The notes: generated by a model from the letters alone, not told the origin. DNA of 56,470 bases from an uncultured Nitrososphaerales archaeon (GCA_938091495.1 CALLJF010000032.1:1-56470), one strand, 5' to 3'; positions 19,117-29,971 are shown, counted from the stretch's first letter. Made by a program: numbers and translations.

Positions 19117-20463
19117 TTGAGCAGTAAGACTCTGATGGTAATGAAAAAGATCGATGAACTGGGTGATTGGAGAAGGACTCATTACTCTGTAGAGATTACT
19201 CCAAGATTAGAGAATAAAAGGGTCACGGTCTTTGGCTGGTTGGCAAGTATGCGTGAGCAAGGCGGCATAGTCTTTCTAATCCTTAACGATAAGGATGGCA
19301 TGGTTCAAGTCACTATTCATAAGGATAGAGCCCCCAACTCGATTTTGGAGAAGTTAAAGAATCTTAATGAGCACTCTAGCATAGGTGTTAGAGGAATAGT
19401 CAAGAGCATTAAAAAAGCTCCTCGTGGGGCTGAGATAATTCCTGAAGAAATTAGAATTCTAAGCACAACCCAAAGACAGCCTCCCTTTAGCTTATTCGGA
19501 GGGAAGATGCCAAGTATTGATAAACGCCTAGACATTCGTGTCATAGATCTGAGAAGACCAAAAGCCCAGTCTATATTCAAGATAAGGCACACAGTTTTGA
19601 AAGCGATAAGGGATTTTCTCATAAGTAAGGGTTACGTAGAAGTAAGCACTCCTAAGATAATTGCTACAGCCACTGAAGGAGGAGCAGCATTATTTCCCTT
19701 GTTATACTACGATAAAGAGGCTTTTCTTGCTCAAAGTCCTCAGCTTTACAAGGAACAATTAGTGATACCTTTTGAAAAGGTATTCGAAATAGGACCGATT
19801 TTTAGGGCTGAGGAATCTCGCACACTAAGGCATTTAAGTGAAGTTATTTCGATAGATGTTGAGGAAGCCTTTGTCTCTTATGAAGATACCATGAAGCTTA
19901 TTGAGCAGATGATTCATCATGTTACAAAAACGATAAATGACAAATGTAGTGAAGAAATGGAGTTGTTAAAGCATAAATTGATAATCCCTAAAGCTCCTTT
20001 CAAGAGATTAACTTACGATTATATCATCAAAATGTTAGAGAAAGAAGATGTAATAGTGAATTGGGGAGAAGATTTATCGACGCAAGCCCTCAAGATTTTA
20101 GGGGAGATGTTGCCTGAGTTCTACTTCATAACAGACTGGCCCACAGCTATAAAGCCCTTCTACATAAAGCCAAAAGACGGTAATCAAGATATTTGTGAAT
20201 CCTTCGATTTTATGCATGGCTCTATCGAATTGGCATCAGGAGGATCAAGGGTAAGCTCTAAGAGATTGTTGATGAAGAGGTTAAAGGAGCAAGGTTTGAA
20301 GCCAAAGCTCTTCGAATATCATCTGAGAATCTTTGATTATGGAATGCCTCCTCATGCAGGATTTGGACTAGGATTAGAGAGGTTGATGATGGTATTGACA
20401 GGGCAGGAGAACATTAGGGAGGTTACAATGTTCCCAAGAGATCAGTTCAGGTTAGCACCTTAA
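19117..20463 (+). CDS. aspS: Aspartyl-tRNA(Asp/Asn) synthetase, archaeal type
   Basis: FEIGPIFRAEES and GFGLGLERLMMVLTG class II motifs; TTG start. Confidence 0.93.
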   Translation: MSSKTLMVMKKIDELGDWRRTHYSVEITPRLENKRVTVFGWLASMREQGGIVFLILNDKDGMVQVTIHKDRAPNSILEKLKNLNEHSSIGVRGIVKSIKKAPRGAEIIPEEIRILSTTQRQPPFSLFGGKMPSIDKRLDIRVIDLRRPKAQSIFKIRHTVLKAIRDFLISKGYVEVSTPKIIATATEGGAALFPLLYYDKEAFLAQSPQLYKEQLVIPFEKVFEIGPIFRAEESRTLRHLSEVISIDVEEAFVSYEDTMKLIEQMIHHVTKTINDKCSEEMELLKHKLIIPKAPFKRLTYDYIIKMLEKEDVIVNWGEDLSTQALKILGEMLPEFYFITDWPTAIKPFYIKPKDGNQDICESFDFMHGSIELASGGSRVSSKRLLMKRLKEQGLKPKLFEYHLRIFDYGMPPHAGFGLGLERLMMVLTGQENIREVTMFPRDQFRLAP

Positions 20464-20494
20464 TTTTTTAGTAAAGATTTCTTATTTTAATTCT

Positions 20495-21646
20495 TTAGGG
20501 ACTATTGATCGCCTTTTCATAAACTTTCAAGAGCTTATCTACGCATTTTTCTACTGAATAATCAAGGGCAGTTTTGCGGGCGTTTTCTCCCATCCTAGAT
20601 TTCTCATTTATCGTCTTTATTATCTTCTCAGCACAGTCATCAGGATCGTCAGCATCGAACAAATAACCATTGTAGCCGTTTTTCACTATTTCTTTTATGG
20701 CTAAATAATCTGCACCAACGACTGGCTTACCACAAGCCATAGCTTCAAGGGCTGTTAGACCTTGAGTCTCAAACTTAGAGGGAAAGACAAAAACGTCTGA
20801 GGCTGCGTAATAGTATGCTAATCTTCCTTCTCCAATATAGCCTTGAAGTATAAAGCTATCTTTTAGATTATTCTCGATTATCAGATTCTTGTAATACTCT
20901 CTAGCAGGTCCCAAACCAGCCACTAAAAATTTACAATTAGGCAAATTATTGAGCACTTTAGGAGCTGCTTTTATGAGAACATCGAGGTTCTTCTCTTTAA
21001 CAAGCCTACCAACGTAGAGCACTAAATATTCATCTTTAATGCTAAGCAATTTTCTTATAGGCTCGCCATTTATGCTAGGATTGAACCTATTCACATCGAT
21101 ACCAGTTGGAATTGTGTATATTTCCTTCTCTAATCCGTGCTCAATCAAGATATTCTTGATCACGTTGCTAGGAACGATGACAACGTTAGAACGTTTCAGA
21201 TAAAATTTCACATAACTCCAAGCCATTCTTTTGACTAAATTTTTCGCCTTATTACTCCTAGCTACATAATGAACCGCCTCTGGAATTAAAGTATGGAAGG
21301 TTGTGAAAAGAGGCAAATTCAAAGAGCGCGCCGCCCAAACAGCAGCCCAGCCTGTAGTAGCTATACCGTGAGAATGAACAAGTTGAATACCAAGTTTCTT
21401 TACTTTTCTTTTAGAGAAAAAGGGAAATAATGCTATCTTGTAGTCAGGGTAAGGCTTGAAGGGAATCGATGTATAGTAAAATACATGGTCATCCAAATTT
21501 CTTTCTTTTGCTTGTCTTGGACCTGAACAGAAGACGAATACTTCATGACCTCTTTCTTCAAGAGCCTTACGTAGTGTAAGAATGGATGTTACGACACCAT
21601 CTCTGTTTGGCAAGTAGGTGTCTGAGAAGAATGCAATCTTCATCAA
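20495..21646 (-). CDS. GT4-family glycosyltransferase
   Basis: MKIAFFSDTYLPNRDGVVTSI; FPSKFETQGLTALEAMACGKPVV. Confidence 0.88.
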   Translation of the reverse strand: MMKIAFFSDTYLPNRDGVVTSILTLRKALEERGHEVFVFCSGPRQAKERNLDDHVFYYTSIPFKPYPDYKIALFPFFSKRKVKKLGIQLVHSHGIATTGWAAVWAARSLNLPLFTTFHTLIPEAVHYVARSNKAKNLVKRMAWSYVKFYLKRSNVVIVPSNVIKNILIEHGLEKEIYTIPTGIDVNRFNPSINGEPIRKLLSIKDEYLVLYVGRLVKEKNLDVLIKAAPKVLNNLPNCKFLVAGLGPAREYYKNLIIENNLKDSFILQGYIGEGRLAYYYAASDVFVFPSKFETQGLTALEAMACGKPVVGADYLAIKEIVKNGYNGYLFDADDPDDCAEKIIKTINEKSRMGENARKTALDYSVEKCVDKLLKVYEKAINSP

Positions 21647-21807
21647 AAAATCTAAAGCAAGGAGACTTAATAAGACTATGGCTAAATCTTGATTATACCT
21701 TCAAAAACGAACTGGTAAAGCCACCACCTATAAGAATGCTCTCTTGCCGTATTTGCCCTCTAATAGCCCTGAAAAGCTTTTAAATCGTATAGGGTAGAGT
21801 TTAGCTT

Positions 21808-22011
21808 ATGCCAATTATCCATGTTTATGTTTGGAAGGGATTTTCAAACGAGGCTAAGAAGAAGGCAATAGCAGGCATAACCAAGCTTTTCGCCGAAATA
21901 GGTGTGCCTGCAGAAGCGGTTGAAGTTATTATACATGAGGTTTCGAAAGAAGACTGGGGAGTAGGCGGAGAACAAGCTAGTGAGAAGCTTAAACATATTA
22001 AGCCGCCATAA
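21808..22011 (+). CDS. 4-oxalocrotonate tautomerase family protein
   Basis: MPIIHVYVWKG.. N-terminal Pro, 67 aa, EVIIHEVSKEDWGVGG. Confidence 0.85.
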   Translation: MPIIHVYVWKGFSNEAKKKAIAGITKLFAEIGVPAEAVEVIIHEVSKEDWGVGGEQASEKLKHIKPP

Positions 22012-22059
22012 GAACAATTCTGCGCTTATTGTTGCTGTGTCTTCCCTTCTAGTAGTGAT

Positions 22060-22350
22060 ATGAGATACATGATAGTGGACGGCCGTGTAACGGTCCCAGG
22101 TTTTCCTGAAAGGAGTGGGCTAAAGGAACCTACTCGTAAGGGCTACAAGGTATACTCTGAGGGAGTCACTCTCATGTGTAAAGAGAAGTTCGATAACCTT
22201 TGGGAGTCTCCCTCATCATCGGACTATGATTCGTATCTCAAAGAGACGATAAAGGAGGCAGTTGCTCATACTCCAGGAGTCTCGAATGAGACTCTTTCTT
22301 CTCTCTTAAGTCTACCTGTAGAGGAGATCGAAAGGATCAGGTCCTCTTAA
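22060..22350 (+). CDS. Small uncharacterised protein (96 aa)
   Basis: Clean ORF between tautomerase and gatC; no family recognised. Confidence 0.55.
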   Translation: MRYMIVDGRVTVPGFPERSGLKEPTRKGYKVYSEGVTLMCKEKFDNLWESPSSSDYDSYLKETIKEAVAHTPGVSNETLSSLLSLPVEEIERIRSS

Positions 22351-22425
22351 ATATTCTAGCGAAAAAACTTCAAGAATGGTATAAATTAGAGTTCAATCAA
22401 CCTAAAATAAGAATAAATTCGTGAT

Positions 22426-22734
22426 TTGGTGACAATCTTGGTAGAAAGGAAGAAAACAATTTCAAAGGAACAGATAGAGAGTATTGCCTGGTTGGCAAGA
22501 ATTGAAATTTCGAAAAAAGAGTTAGAACTCTTTTCTAAGCAATTGAATGATATCTTAGCTTACTTCTCAAAAATAGATGAAGTAAATACCAAAAGCATTC
22601 CTCCCTCTTACCATGTTCTAGATTTGGTCAATGTGTTAAGGAAAGATGAAGTAAAACCTTCATTGTCTAAAGATATCTTTCAAATCGTACCTCAAACTAA
22701 AGGAAAGTTTGTGAAAGCGCCGAGGATGGCATGA
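22426..22734 (+). CDS. gatC: Aspartyl/glutamyl-tRNA amidotransferase subunit C
   Basis: IAWLARIEISKKELELFSKQLNDILAYFSKIDEVNT. Confidence 0.93.
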   Translation: MVTILVERKKTISKEQIESIAWLARIEISKKELELFSKQLNDILAYFSKIDEVNTKSIPPSYHVLDLVNVLRKDEVKPSLSKDIFQIVPQTKGKFVKAPRMA

Positions 22735-22738
22735 GTTC

Positions 22739-24205
22739 ATGCCCAGTTATATAGAACTGCCAGCGTATGAGATCGTCAAGAGAATAAAAGACCAAGAGTT
22801 GATGGCAGAGGATTACATAGCATCTTTATACGAGAGAATCAAAAAAGTTGAGAAAGATATCCATGCTTACATAACTCTTACAGAAGATTTGGCTCTTAAG
22901 AAGGCTCGAGAGATAGACAAAAAGGTAAAGCAAAGAGAGAAGACAGGAAGGCTTTGCGGGGTTGGAATAGCGATAAAGGATAACATCTGCACGAGAGGGA
23001 TTAGAACTACGTGCGCATCACATATGCTAGAGGATTTTGTTCCTCCTTACGATGCCACAGTAATCAGTAGAATAAAGGATGAAGATGGAGTAATAATGGG
23101 CAAAGCGAACATGGATGAGTTTGCTATGGGGTCATCCACAGAGTTTAGCTACTTCGGTCCTACTCATAATCCTTGGGATTTAGGAAGAGTGCCAGGAGGC
23201 TCTTCTGGAGGAAGTGCAGCAGCAGTAGCATCCGGCATGGCTACTTTGGCCTTAGGCTCTGATACCGGCGGCTCTATAAGATGTCCAGCAAGCTTTTGCT
23301 CGGTGGTAGGTCTTAAGCCAACTTATGGCTTGGTGAGCAGGTTTGGTCTGATAGCTTATGCCAATAGCTTGGAGCAGATAGGCCCTATTACTAAAGATGT
23401 TAGAGATTGTGCCTTACTTTTAAGCTGCATAGCAAGCCATGATCCATTAGATAACACATCAGTAGATAGGCCTCAGGAGGATTATACTAAGTATCTTATA
23501 GACGATGTCGATGGCATGAAGTTAGGTGTTGTAAAGGAGTTTTTTGGCGAAGGGACTCAAGATTCCGTGGAAAAAGGAGTTTTGGAAGCTATAACAAAGT
23601 TAGAGGAACTTGGATCTGATCATCAAGAAATTTCTCTTAAGAGTCTTCAATACGCTCTCCCATCATACTACATAATAGCTATGTCTGAAGCGAGTTCAAA
23701 TCTTGCAAGATACGATGGTCTCAGGTACGGTTATAGAATTCCAAACAAATCCTATGACTGGAGTACTGTTTATTCAAAAAACAGGCGCTTTGGTTTCGGC
23801 TTTGAAGTCAAAAGGCGCATAATACTTGGAACATTTGCTCTATCAACGGGATACTATGATGAATACTATTTGAAGGCGCAGAAGATAAGGACTTTGATAA
23901 AAAGAGATTTTGATATGGCATTCAAAAAATTTGATGTTTTAATAGGACCTACTATGCCCATACTTCCCTTCAAAATAGGAGAGAAAGTTCAAGACCCCTT
24001 AAAAATGTATATGTGTGACGTAGATTCGGTCCCAGCCAATCTTGCAGGAATACCTAGCATATCCATACCATGTGGCTTCTCTAAAGGTCTTCCTATAGGT
24101 TTCCAGATTATGGCTCCCCCTTTCAGGGAGGATTTATTGCTAAGAGTTGCCTTCTCTTTTCAAAAGAACTTTCCAGTATCAGCAAAGTTGAGGAGTTATG
24201 AGTAA
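22739..24205 (+). CDS. gatA: Aspartyl/glutamyl-tRNA amidotransferase subunit A
   Basis: Amidase signature GGSSGGSAAAVASGMATLALGSDTGGSIR. Confidence 0.97.
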   Translation: MPSYIELPAYEIVKRIKDQELMAEDYIASLYERIKKVEKDIHAYITLTEDLALKKAREIDKKVKQREKTGRLCGVGIAIKDNICTRGIRTTCASHMLEDFVPPYDATVISRIKDEDGVIMGKANMDEFAMGSSTEFSYFGPTHNPWDLGRVPGGSSGGSAAAVASGMATLALGSDTGGSIRCPASFCSVVGLKPTYGLVSRFGLIAYANSLEQIGPITKDVRDCALLLSCIASHDPLDNTSVDRPQEDYTKYLIDDVDGMKLGVVKEFFGEGTQDSVEKGVLEAITKLEELGSDHQEISLKSLQYALPSYYIIAMSEASSNLARYDGLRYGYRIPNKSYDWSTVYSKNRRFGFGFEVKRRIILGTFALSTGYYDEYYLKAQKIRTLIKRDFDMAFKKFDVLIGPTMPILPFKIGEKVQDPLKMYMCDVDSVPANLAGIPSISIPCGFSKGLPIGFQIMAPPFREDLLLRVAFSFQKNFPVSAKLRSYE

Positions 24206-25652
24206 AATCAAATCAGTAGAGATAAAGATTGGATTAGAAGTCCATTGCCAATTGACAAATCTAAAGACGAAACTATTCTGTAGTTGCTCATCGGACTATA
24301 GAGAAAAAGAACCTAACACTCTCATATGTCCTATATGCATGGGCATGCCTGGAACTCTGCCTGTGTTGAATGAGAAAGCTTTGGAAGATGCCATAATGGT
24401 GGCAATTGCTCTAAACTCGAAAATATCTGAGAGGATGCTCTTCTTTAGAAAGAATTATTTCTACCCAGACATGCCAAAGAATTTCCAGATATCTCAGTAC
24501 GATAAAGCTGGAGGAGTACCTTTAGCCTTAGGAGGATACATCCAGATAAATGGCAAAAAGGTTCGAATAAGGCGCATACAATTAGAAGAAGACCCTGGCA
24601 AATTAAGCTACGAGGGTACAATAGAATCTTCAACCTATGCTTTAGTCGATTATAATAGAGCAGGAATAGCTCTAATAGAGATAGTCACAGAACCAGATAT
24701 GGAAACACCAAAGGAAGCAAGGCTGTTTCTCGAAAAGTTAAGATCTATTCTTGAGCACTTAGGTATATCAAATGGTAGTCTTGAAGGTTCTATGAGGTGT
24801 GATGCCAACATATCTTTGAGAGGTGGAAAAAGAGTTGAAATAAAGAACATATCATCCTTTAAAGAAGTTGAGAGAGCTTTAAACTTCGAGATCACAAGGC
24901 AGAAGAGCCTCATTGAAAGAGGAATTGCAGTAGGGCAAGAGACAAGGCACTGGGATGAGGTCAGAAGGATTACTATTTCATTACGCACAAAAGAGGAGGA
25001 GCAAGATTACAGATACTTTCCTGAACCAGACCTAGTGCCTGTTATCATCTCAAAAGATCAAATAAAAAAGATAGAGCAAAGTATGCCAGAGCTTCCCGAT
25101 GAGAGAAGGAAACGTTTTATTGAACAATATCATTTATCACCTCAAACCGCTGAAATCCTTACCCATAGCAAAGCCATGGCTGACTTTTTTGAAGAAAGTG
25201 CTAAGCTTTACGATAAACCTAGAGAGATCAGCAATTGGTTAACAGTAGAGTTCTTATCATATTTACATGATAGAGGCATAGAGATAGATGAATTAACATT
25301 ATCACCGAAGCATCTTGTTGATATGCTAAAACTTATAGATGAAGGCATTATAAGCAGAAAGATGGCCAGGTCAGTGCTTCAAGATATGCTACTAACAGGC
25401 AAGATGCCAGATGCTATTGTAAAAGAGAAAGGATTAGAAAAAATTCTTGATAGAGAATATGTGAGGAGAATTGTCGAAAAGATATTTAAAGAGAATCCTC
25501 AAGCAGTAAAAGATGCCATTGTTGATAAAAAAGCGATAAACTACCTCATGGGGCAATTGATGAAGGCAACTGAAGGGAAGATAGACCCTAAAATGGCTGG
25601 AGAAATTATAAGAGAGAGACTATCAAAGCTTTCAAAATTTGCTACTTCTTAG
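24198..25652 (+). CDS. gatB: Aspartyl/glutamyl-tRNA amidotransferase subunit B
   Basis: IGLEVHCQL, CPICMGMPGTLPVLN, DYRYFPEPDL. Confidence 0.97.
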   Translation: MSKIKSVEIKIGLEVHCQLTNLKTKLFCSCSSDYREKEPNTLICPICMGMPGTLPVLNEKALEDAIMVAIALNSKISERMLFFRKNYFYPDMPKNFQISQYDKAGGVPLALGGYIQINGKKVRIRRIQLEEDPGKLSYEGTIESSTYALVDYNRAGIALIEIVTEPDMETPKEARLFLEKLRSILEHLGISNGSLEGSMRCDANISLRGGKRVEIKNISSFKEVERALNFEITRQKSLIERGIAVGQETRHWDEVRRITISLRTKEEEQDYRYFPEPDLVPVIISKDQIKKIEQSMPELPDERRKRFIEQYHLSPQTAEILTHSKAMADFFEESAKLYDKPREISNWLTVEFLSYLHDRGIEIDELTLSPKHLVDMLKLIDEGIISRKMARSVLQDMLLTGKMPDAIVKEKGLEKILDREYVRRIVEKIFKENPQAVKDAIVDKKAINYLMGQLMKATEGKIDPKMAGEIIRERLSKLSKFATS

Positions 25653-25670
25653 CTAGGATAGGCAGATATT

Positions 25671-26630
25671 ATGGAAATAGAAGAGGTTTGTGCTAAACTT
25701 CGTTCTTTGCTCAAAGAAGCAGTTTTAAGAAATATGTCTGAAGGCATACTTTTGTCAGGAGGATTAGACACAAGCATCATTGCATACTTGGCTTCTGCTA
25801 ATAATAGATTGAAAGCTCTTACTGTAGCCTTTGATGCTGCCCCTGCTCCTGATGTAGAGTATGCAAAGCTAATGGCAAAAAGCCTGAACCTCGACCATAT
25901 CATCCATCTATTCAATGAGCATGAACTTCTAAATTCAATTCCTATAGTCATAAATACGTTAAAATCATTCGATCCTATGGAGATCAGAAATAGCGTTTCA
26001 ATATTTATTGCGCTAAGATTGGCAAAAGAAAGGGGGATTAAGTCAGTAATAACTGGCGATGGTAGCGATGAACTTTTCGCTGGTTACAGTTTTCTTTTCG
26101 ACCTTAAGAAGGAGCAGTTGGATTTTGAGCTAAGGAGAATGTGGGAAAGCATGTTCTTTTCATCTATTCCTTTGGGTAAAGCTTTAGGCGTTGATGTGAA
26201 AACCCCTTTTTTGGATTTAGAGTTAAAATCTTATGCCATGAGCCTTGATTCACAATACAAGATAAAGAAAGAGGGGCATCAGACTTGGGGCAAATGGATA
26301 TTGAGAAAAGCCTTCGATGGTCTATTGCCAGAAGTTATTGTTTGGAGAGTAAAAACACCTATAGAGTACGGTTCGGGAACAAATCTCCTCACGAATTTAT
26401 TGGAAAAAAGGATAAATGATTTTAAATTTGATGAGAAGAAAAGAAGATACTTGGAAGAAGATAAAGTAATAATTCGCGATAAAGAGCAACTTTGGTATTA
26501 CGAGATTTATAGAAAAATAATAGGCATACCTCGAAGGGCTAAGCATGGTGGCAAGAATTGCCCTTTTTGCAACTCAGACGTTAATGAAAATGCCAAGTAT
26601 TGTAGGGTCTGTGGGGCTTATCCTATATGA
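25671..26630 (+). CDS. Stand-alone asparagine synthase (ATP-pyrophosphatase) domain with C-terminal zinc ribbon
   Basis: LLSGGLDTSIIAYLA, VITGDGSDELFAGY; C-terminal CPFCNSDVNENAKYCRVCGA; no N-terminal glutaminase domain. Confidence 0.85.
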   Translation: MEIEEVCAKLRSLLKEAVLRNMSEGILLSGGLDTSIIAYLASANNRLKALTVAFDAAPAPDVEYAKLMAKSLNLDHIIHLFNEHELLNSIPIVINTLKSFDPMEIRNSVSIFIALRLAKERGIKSVITGDGSDELFAGYSFLFDLKKEQLDFELRRMWESMFFSSIPLGKALGVDVKTPFLDLELKSYAMSLDSQYKIKKEGHQTWGKWILRKAFDGLLPEVIVWRVKTPIEYGSGTNLLTNLLEKRINDFKFDEKKRRYLEEDKVIIRDKEQLWYYEIYRKIIGIPRRAKHGGKNCPFCNSDVNENAKYCRVCGAYPI

Positions 26631-26656
26631 TCCCATAACATGTATAGTTTTTATTC

Positions 26657-29245
26657 TTGAGGAAACTTTTGAGAAGTGTGCAAAGATACCGTTGTCCTTC
26701 TTGTGGTAAAAAAGCCGATGTAAAGAGGCTTTTTGATGGTAGATACATGATAAACTGTAAGGATTGTGGAATCTTATACATATCTCAACATGTTTTAGAA
26801 AGTGATGAGGCTTATCTGGAATTTCTTGGGAAGTATGATGAAGGCTTGATAAAACGTAACGCTGACGTAGAGAAGATAATGGAGAAAGAAGATCTCATAA
26901 GATCAAAGGATCAAATAATAAAGATGGTTGAAGATCATGGAATAAAGTATGAAGACTTGCCAAAGGTCATGAAAGATATTTTGAGTTCAAGAGAAGATTA
27001 TGTTGTCTATTACAAGCTCTTTGATGAGAATACTCCAGATATAGGTCATAGCATTTATGAGATAAGTATAGATCCTTCCTTGGCTGAAGTAGTTGAGAAG
27101 AGCGGCATAACTAAACTGTATAAATTTCAAGAAGAGGCTGTAAAGAGAATTTTAAATAGTGAAAATGTGGTAATAGTGGCTCCTACAGGTAGCGGTAAAA
27201 CAGAAGCCTTTGCAATCCCTATAATACAATTGATTGGAAAGAAGATAGAGCACTTTGGCACTCTCAGGGCTGGTGATAGACTCGTCAGAGCTCTTTTCAT
27301 CTACCCAACAAAGGCTTTGGCAAGGGATCAAATTCCAAAACTGTCAAGGCTTGCAAGCTCAGTAGGAGCAAGAATAGAGATATTCGATGGAGACACTCCA
27401 AGTAGTGAGAGACAAAGGATAATCTCTAACCCTCCTGACATCATCATAACAAATTTCGACACTCTTCATTACCATATGATGCATAAAACTAGTTTTTCAA
27501 AACTGCTGCATAATGTAGAGCATATAGTAGTCGATGAAGTTCATGTTTACACAGGAACCTTTGGCGCTAATGTGCATTTCCTAATTAAACGCTTGAAGAG
27601 GATTTGTGGTAATTTTCAAATAGTTGCAGCATCAGCAACGATAAGCAATCCGTTAGAATTCTGTAAATCTCTTTTTGGGATCGATTTCTCTTTGGTCCAA
27701 GAAGAAGAGGGAAAGCGCGGAAGAATGCACTTTGCCATCATCTTCCCAAGCTTAAGAACTCACAGATCATTAATTATAGATGTTTTAAAGAGATTAGCAT
27801 CGCATGATTATAGAACGCTAGTCTTTTCGAATTCACACTTAGGGGCTGAGCTTACAGCCTTTTACGCTAAGAAGAATGGCATAAATATATCTGTTCATAG
27901 AGCAGGGCTTTTGTCAAGTTATAGAAAGAGAATTGAGAAGGAGTTCAAGTTAGGATTATTGAAGGCTATATCTTCAACGCCGACTCTTGAATTGGGCATA
28001 GACATTGGTAGCGTAGATTCTGTTGTGTCAGATCTGGTTACCATAACTAGGATGATCCATAGGATAGGCAGAGCAGGTCGAAGAGGACAAGAAAGCATAG
28101 CGATACTAGCTTTAAGGGATAATGACCCCATAAGTCAGTATTATAAGAACAATCCCAAGGATTATTTCGATGATGTTGACCAAGGTTATGTTGATCCTAG
28201 CAATCCTGTAGTAGCTGAATTGCAGATTTTGGCTTCTTCCATGGATAAACCTATCAGAAAAGGAGAATTTATGAATTTCAAAAATATATTGAGAAAATTA
28301 GAATCTAGAAAAATCCTATTTGAAAAAGAGGATAGGCTCATACCAGATTACTCTACAGCAAGAAGAATTCTTGAGAAATATGATATCAGAGGTTCTGGAG
28401 AAACAGTTACAATAACTTTGAATGGTAAAAAGATAGGGACTAGAGAAATGCCTCAGGCTCTTAAAGAGCTTCACCCAGAGGCTGTATACTTTCTTGCAGG
28501 TTCTCGCTATAAATCTAAAAGCTTTAAATTTGAAAAAGGAATAGGAGAGGCTAAAGTTGAGCGTCTACCAATAAATTACCCATACTATACTAAGCCTTTA
28601 ATGGAAGATCGACCATCGATTCTTAAAATCTTGGACAAAAGGCAAATCATGAACATAGAGGTTGCGTATTGTGAGTTGCTTATAGAAAAGAAGGTTATAG
28701 GATACGTTAATTTTGAGATAGGATCAGAGGGAGTCAAAGGGCAAAAAGTTTTTCTCGGTAAAACTGTTGAATACAAATTTGAAACGAAAGGAATAGTCTT
28801 CAGAGTCCCTATTCCCGATAGGATACTGAGTAAAACACCTGTGGAAAAGATAGATGAAATAGCATGTAGCAGCTACCATGCAGCAGAACACGTAACCATA
28901 GAGGGAACGAATATGATAACAGGGGGAGCAGCCCAAGATATGGGAGGAATTGCTCTGGGATCATCAGGTTTAATCTTCATCTATGATGGTTCTGTTGGAG
29001 GCAATGGTGCAACAAGGCTTCTTTATGATAAAATGGATTTAGCCTTTAAAAGAGCCCTTAAGATACTAAAAGAGTGTCCATGCAAGTCAGAGGATGGTTG
29101 TCCAAGGTGCACATACTCTTACAGATGTGGTAACAACAACGAGTACTTGAACAAGCTTGGCGCAAAAGAAATCTTTGTCAGAATCCTATCTGGCGAGGTT
29201 ACTCAAATAGGGTTACCTATTCCTGGAGAAAGGGCGATTGTCTAG
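26657..29245 (+). CDS. DEAD/DEAH-box helicase with DUF1998/MZB-like C-terminus (MrfA-like)
   Basis: APTGSGKTEAF, DEVH, HRIGRAGRRGQ; C-terminal CPCKSEDGCPRCTYSYRCGNNN; N-terminal CPSCGK...CKDCG. Confidence 0.85.
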   Translation: MRKLLRSVQRYRCPSCGKKADVKRLFDGRYMINCKDCGILYISQHVLESDEAYLEFLGKYDEGLIKRNADVEKIMEKEDLIRSKDQIIKMVEDHGIKYEDLPKVMKDILSSREDYVVYYKLFDENTPDIGHSIYEISIDPSLAEVVEKSGITKLYKFQEEAVKRILNSENVVIVAPTGSGKTEAFAIPIIQLIGKKIEHFGTLRAGDRLVRALFIYPTKALARDQIPKLSRLASSVGARIEIFDGDTPSSERQRIISNPPDIIITNFDTLHYHMMHKTSFSKLLHNVEHIVVDEVHVYTGTFGANVHFLIKRLKRICGNFQIVAASATISNPLEFCKSLFGIDFSLVQEEEGKRGRMHFAIIFPSLRTHRSLIIDVLKRLASHDYRTLVFSNSHLGAELTAFYAKKNGINISVHRAGLLSSYRKRIEKEFKLGLLKAISSTPTLELGIDIGSVDSVVSDLVTITRMIHRIGRAGRRGQESIAILALRDNDPISQYYKNNPKDYFDDVDQGYVDPSNPVVAELQILASSMDKPIRKGEFMNFKNILRKLESRKILFEKEDRLIPDYSTARRILEKYDIRGSGETVTITLNGKKIGTREMPQALKELHPEAVYFLAGSRYKSKSFKFEKGIGEAKVERLPINYPYYTKPLMEDRPSILKILDKRQIMNIEVAYCELLIEKKVIGYVNFEIGSEGVKGQKVFLGKTVEYKFETKGIVFRVPIPDRILSKTPVEKIDEIACSSYHAAEHVTIEGTNMITGGAAQDMGGIALGSSGLIFIYDGSVGGNGATRLLYDKMDLAFKRALKILKECPCKSEDGCPRCTYSYRCGNNNEYLNKLGAKEIFVRILSGEVTQIGLPIPGERAIV

Positions 29246-29255
29246 CTTGTCCCAA

Positions 29256-29894
29256 TTATGAAAACGTGGCTCCAGTTACTGCTTGAAAGATGAATAGGAT
29301 GCCGAATACGATGAATATTATGGAGGCACCTATCTTTATGTACTGAATTGGTATGATTTTAGTTAAGTTAGAGCCCAAGGCAACAGCTACTCCCATCAAT
29401 ATAGAATAGGCAAGAACTACTCCAAGAAAGATAAGAGTTGGAGAGCCATACTTTGCTGCAAGAGCTATGATGGATAATTGAGTTTTATCACCTAACTCCA
29501 TTAAAGTGATAAGAGAGAAGGGAGCAACGAAACTAAGCCTTTGATTCTTGATATCAACCTTATCTTTATCCCTAGAGCGTAAAGTCAAAATTCCGAATAT
29601 TATGAAGACTATGCCTGATCCAAGGCTTAACCATGAGATTGGGATGAAGGCAGCAATGGCTATACCAGCCAGTATGCTTATACCATCCATTAGGCATACC
29701 GCAAGAAGAGCGCTTAGGAATACATACACAGGTTTATACCTTGTTGATAGAGTAATGGCAGCAAGTTGGGTCTTATCCCCAAACTCAGCAAGGGCTATTA
29801 TGCTGAACGACGATATTAATGGCGCTAAATCCACGCGTGAAGATGGAGTCAAACTCTGTATATTAATTTGTCTGAGAGTGATTCTGGTAACCAA
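29256..29894 (-). CDS. GDT1/TMEM165 (UPF0016) family divalent-cation transporter
   Basis: Two E-x-G-D-K-T-Q motifs (AEFGDKTQLA, MELGDKTQLS). Confidence 0.92.
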   Translation of the reverse strand: MVTRITLRQINIQSLTPSSRVDLAPLISSFSIIALAEFGDKTQLAAITLSTRYKPVYVFLSALLAVCLMDGISILAGIAIAAFIPISWLSLGSGIVFIIFGILTLRSRDKDKVDIKNQRLSFVAPFSLITLMELGDKTQLSIIALAAKYGSPTLIFLGVVLAYSILMGVAVALGSNLTKIIPIQYIKIGASIIFIVFGILFIFQAVTGATFS

Positions 29895-29971
29895 GCACTA
29901 CGATAAATTAAAGTATAAATCATTGTTTTGATTGAGCGTATTGTCAACTCATCGTCAGGAAATGATGACTA

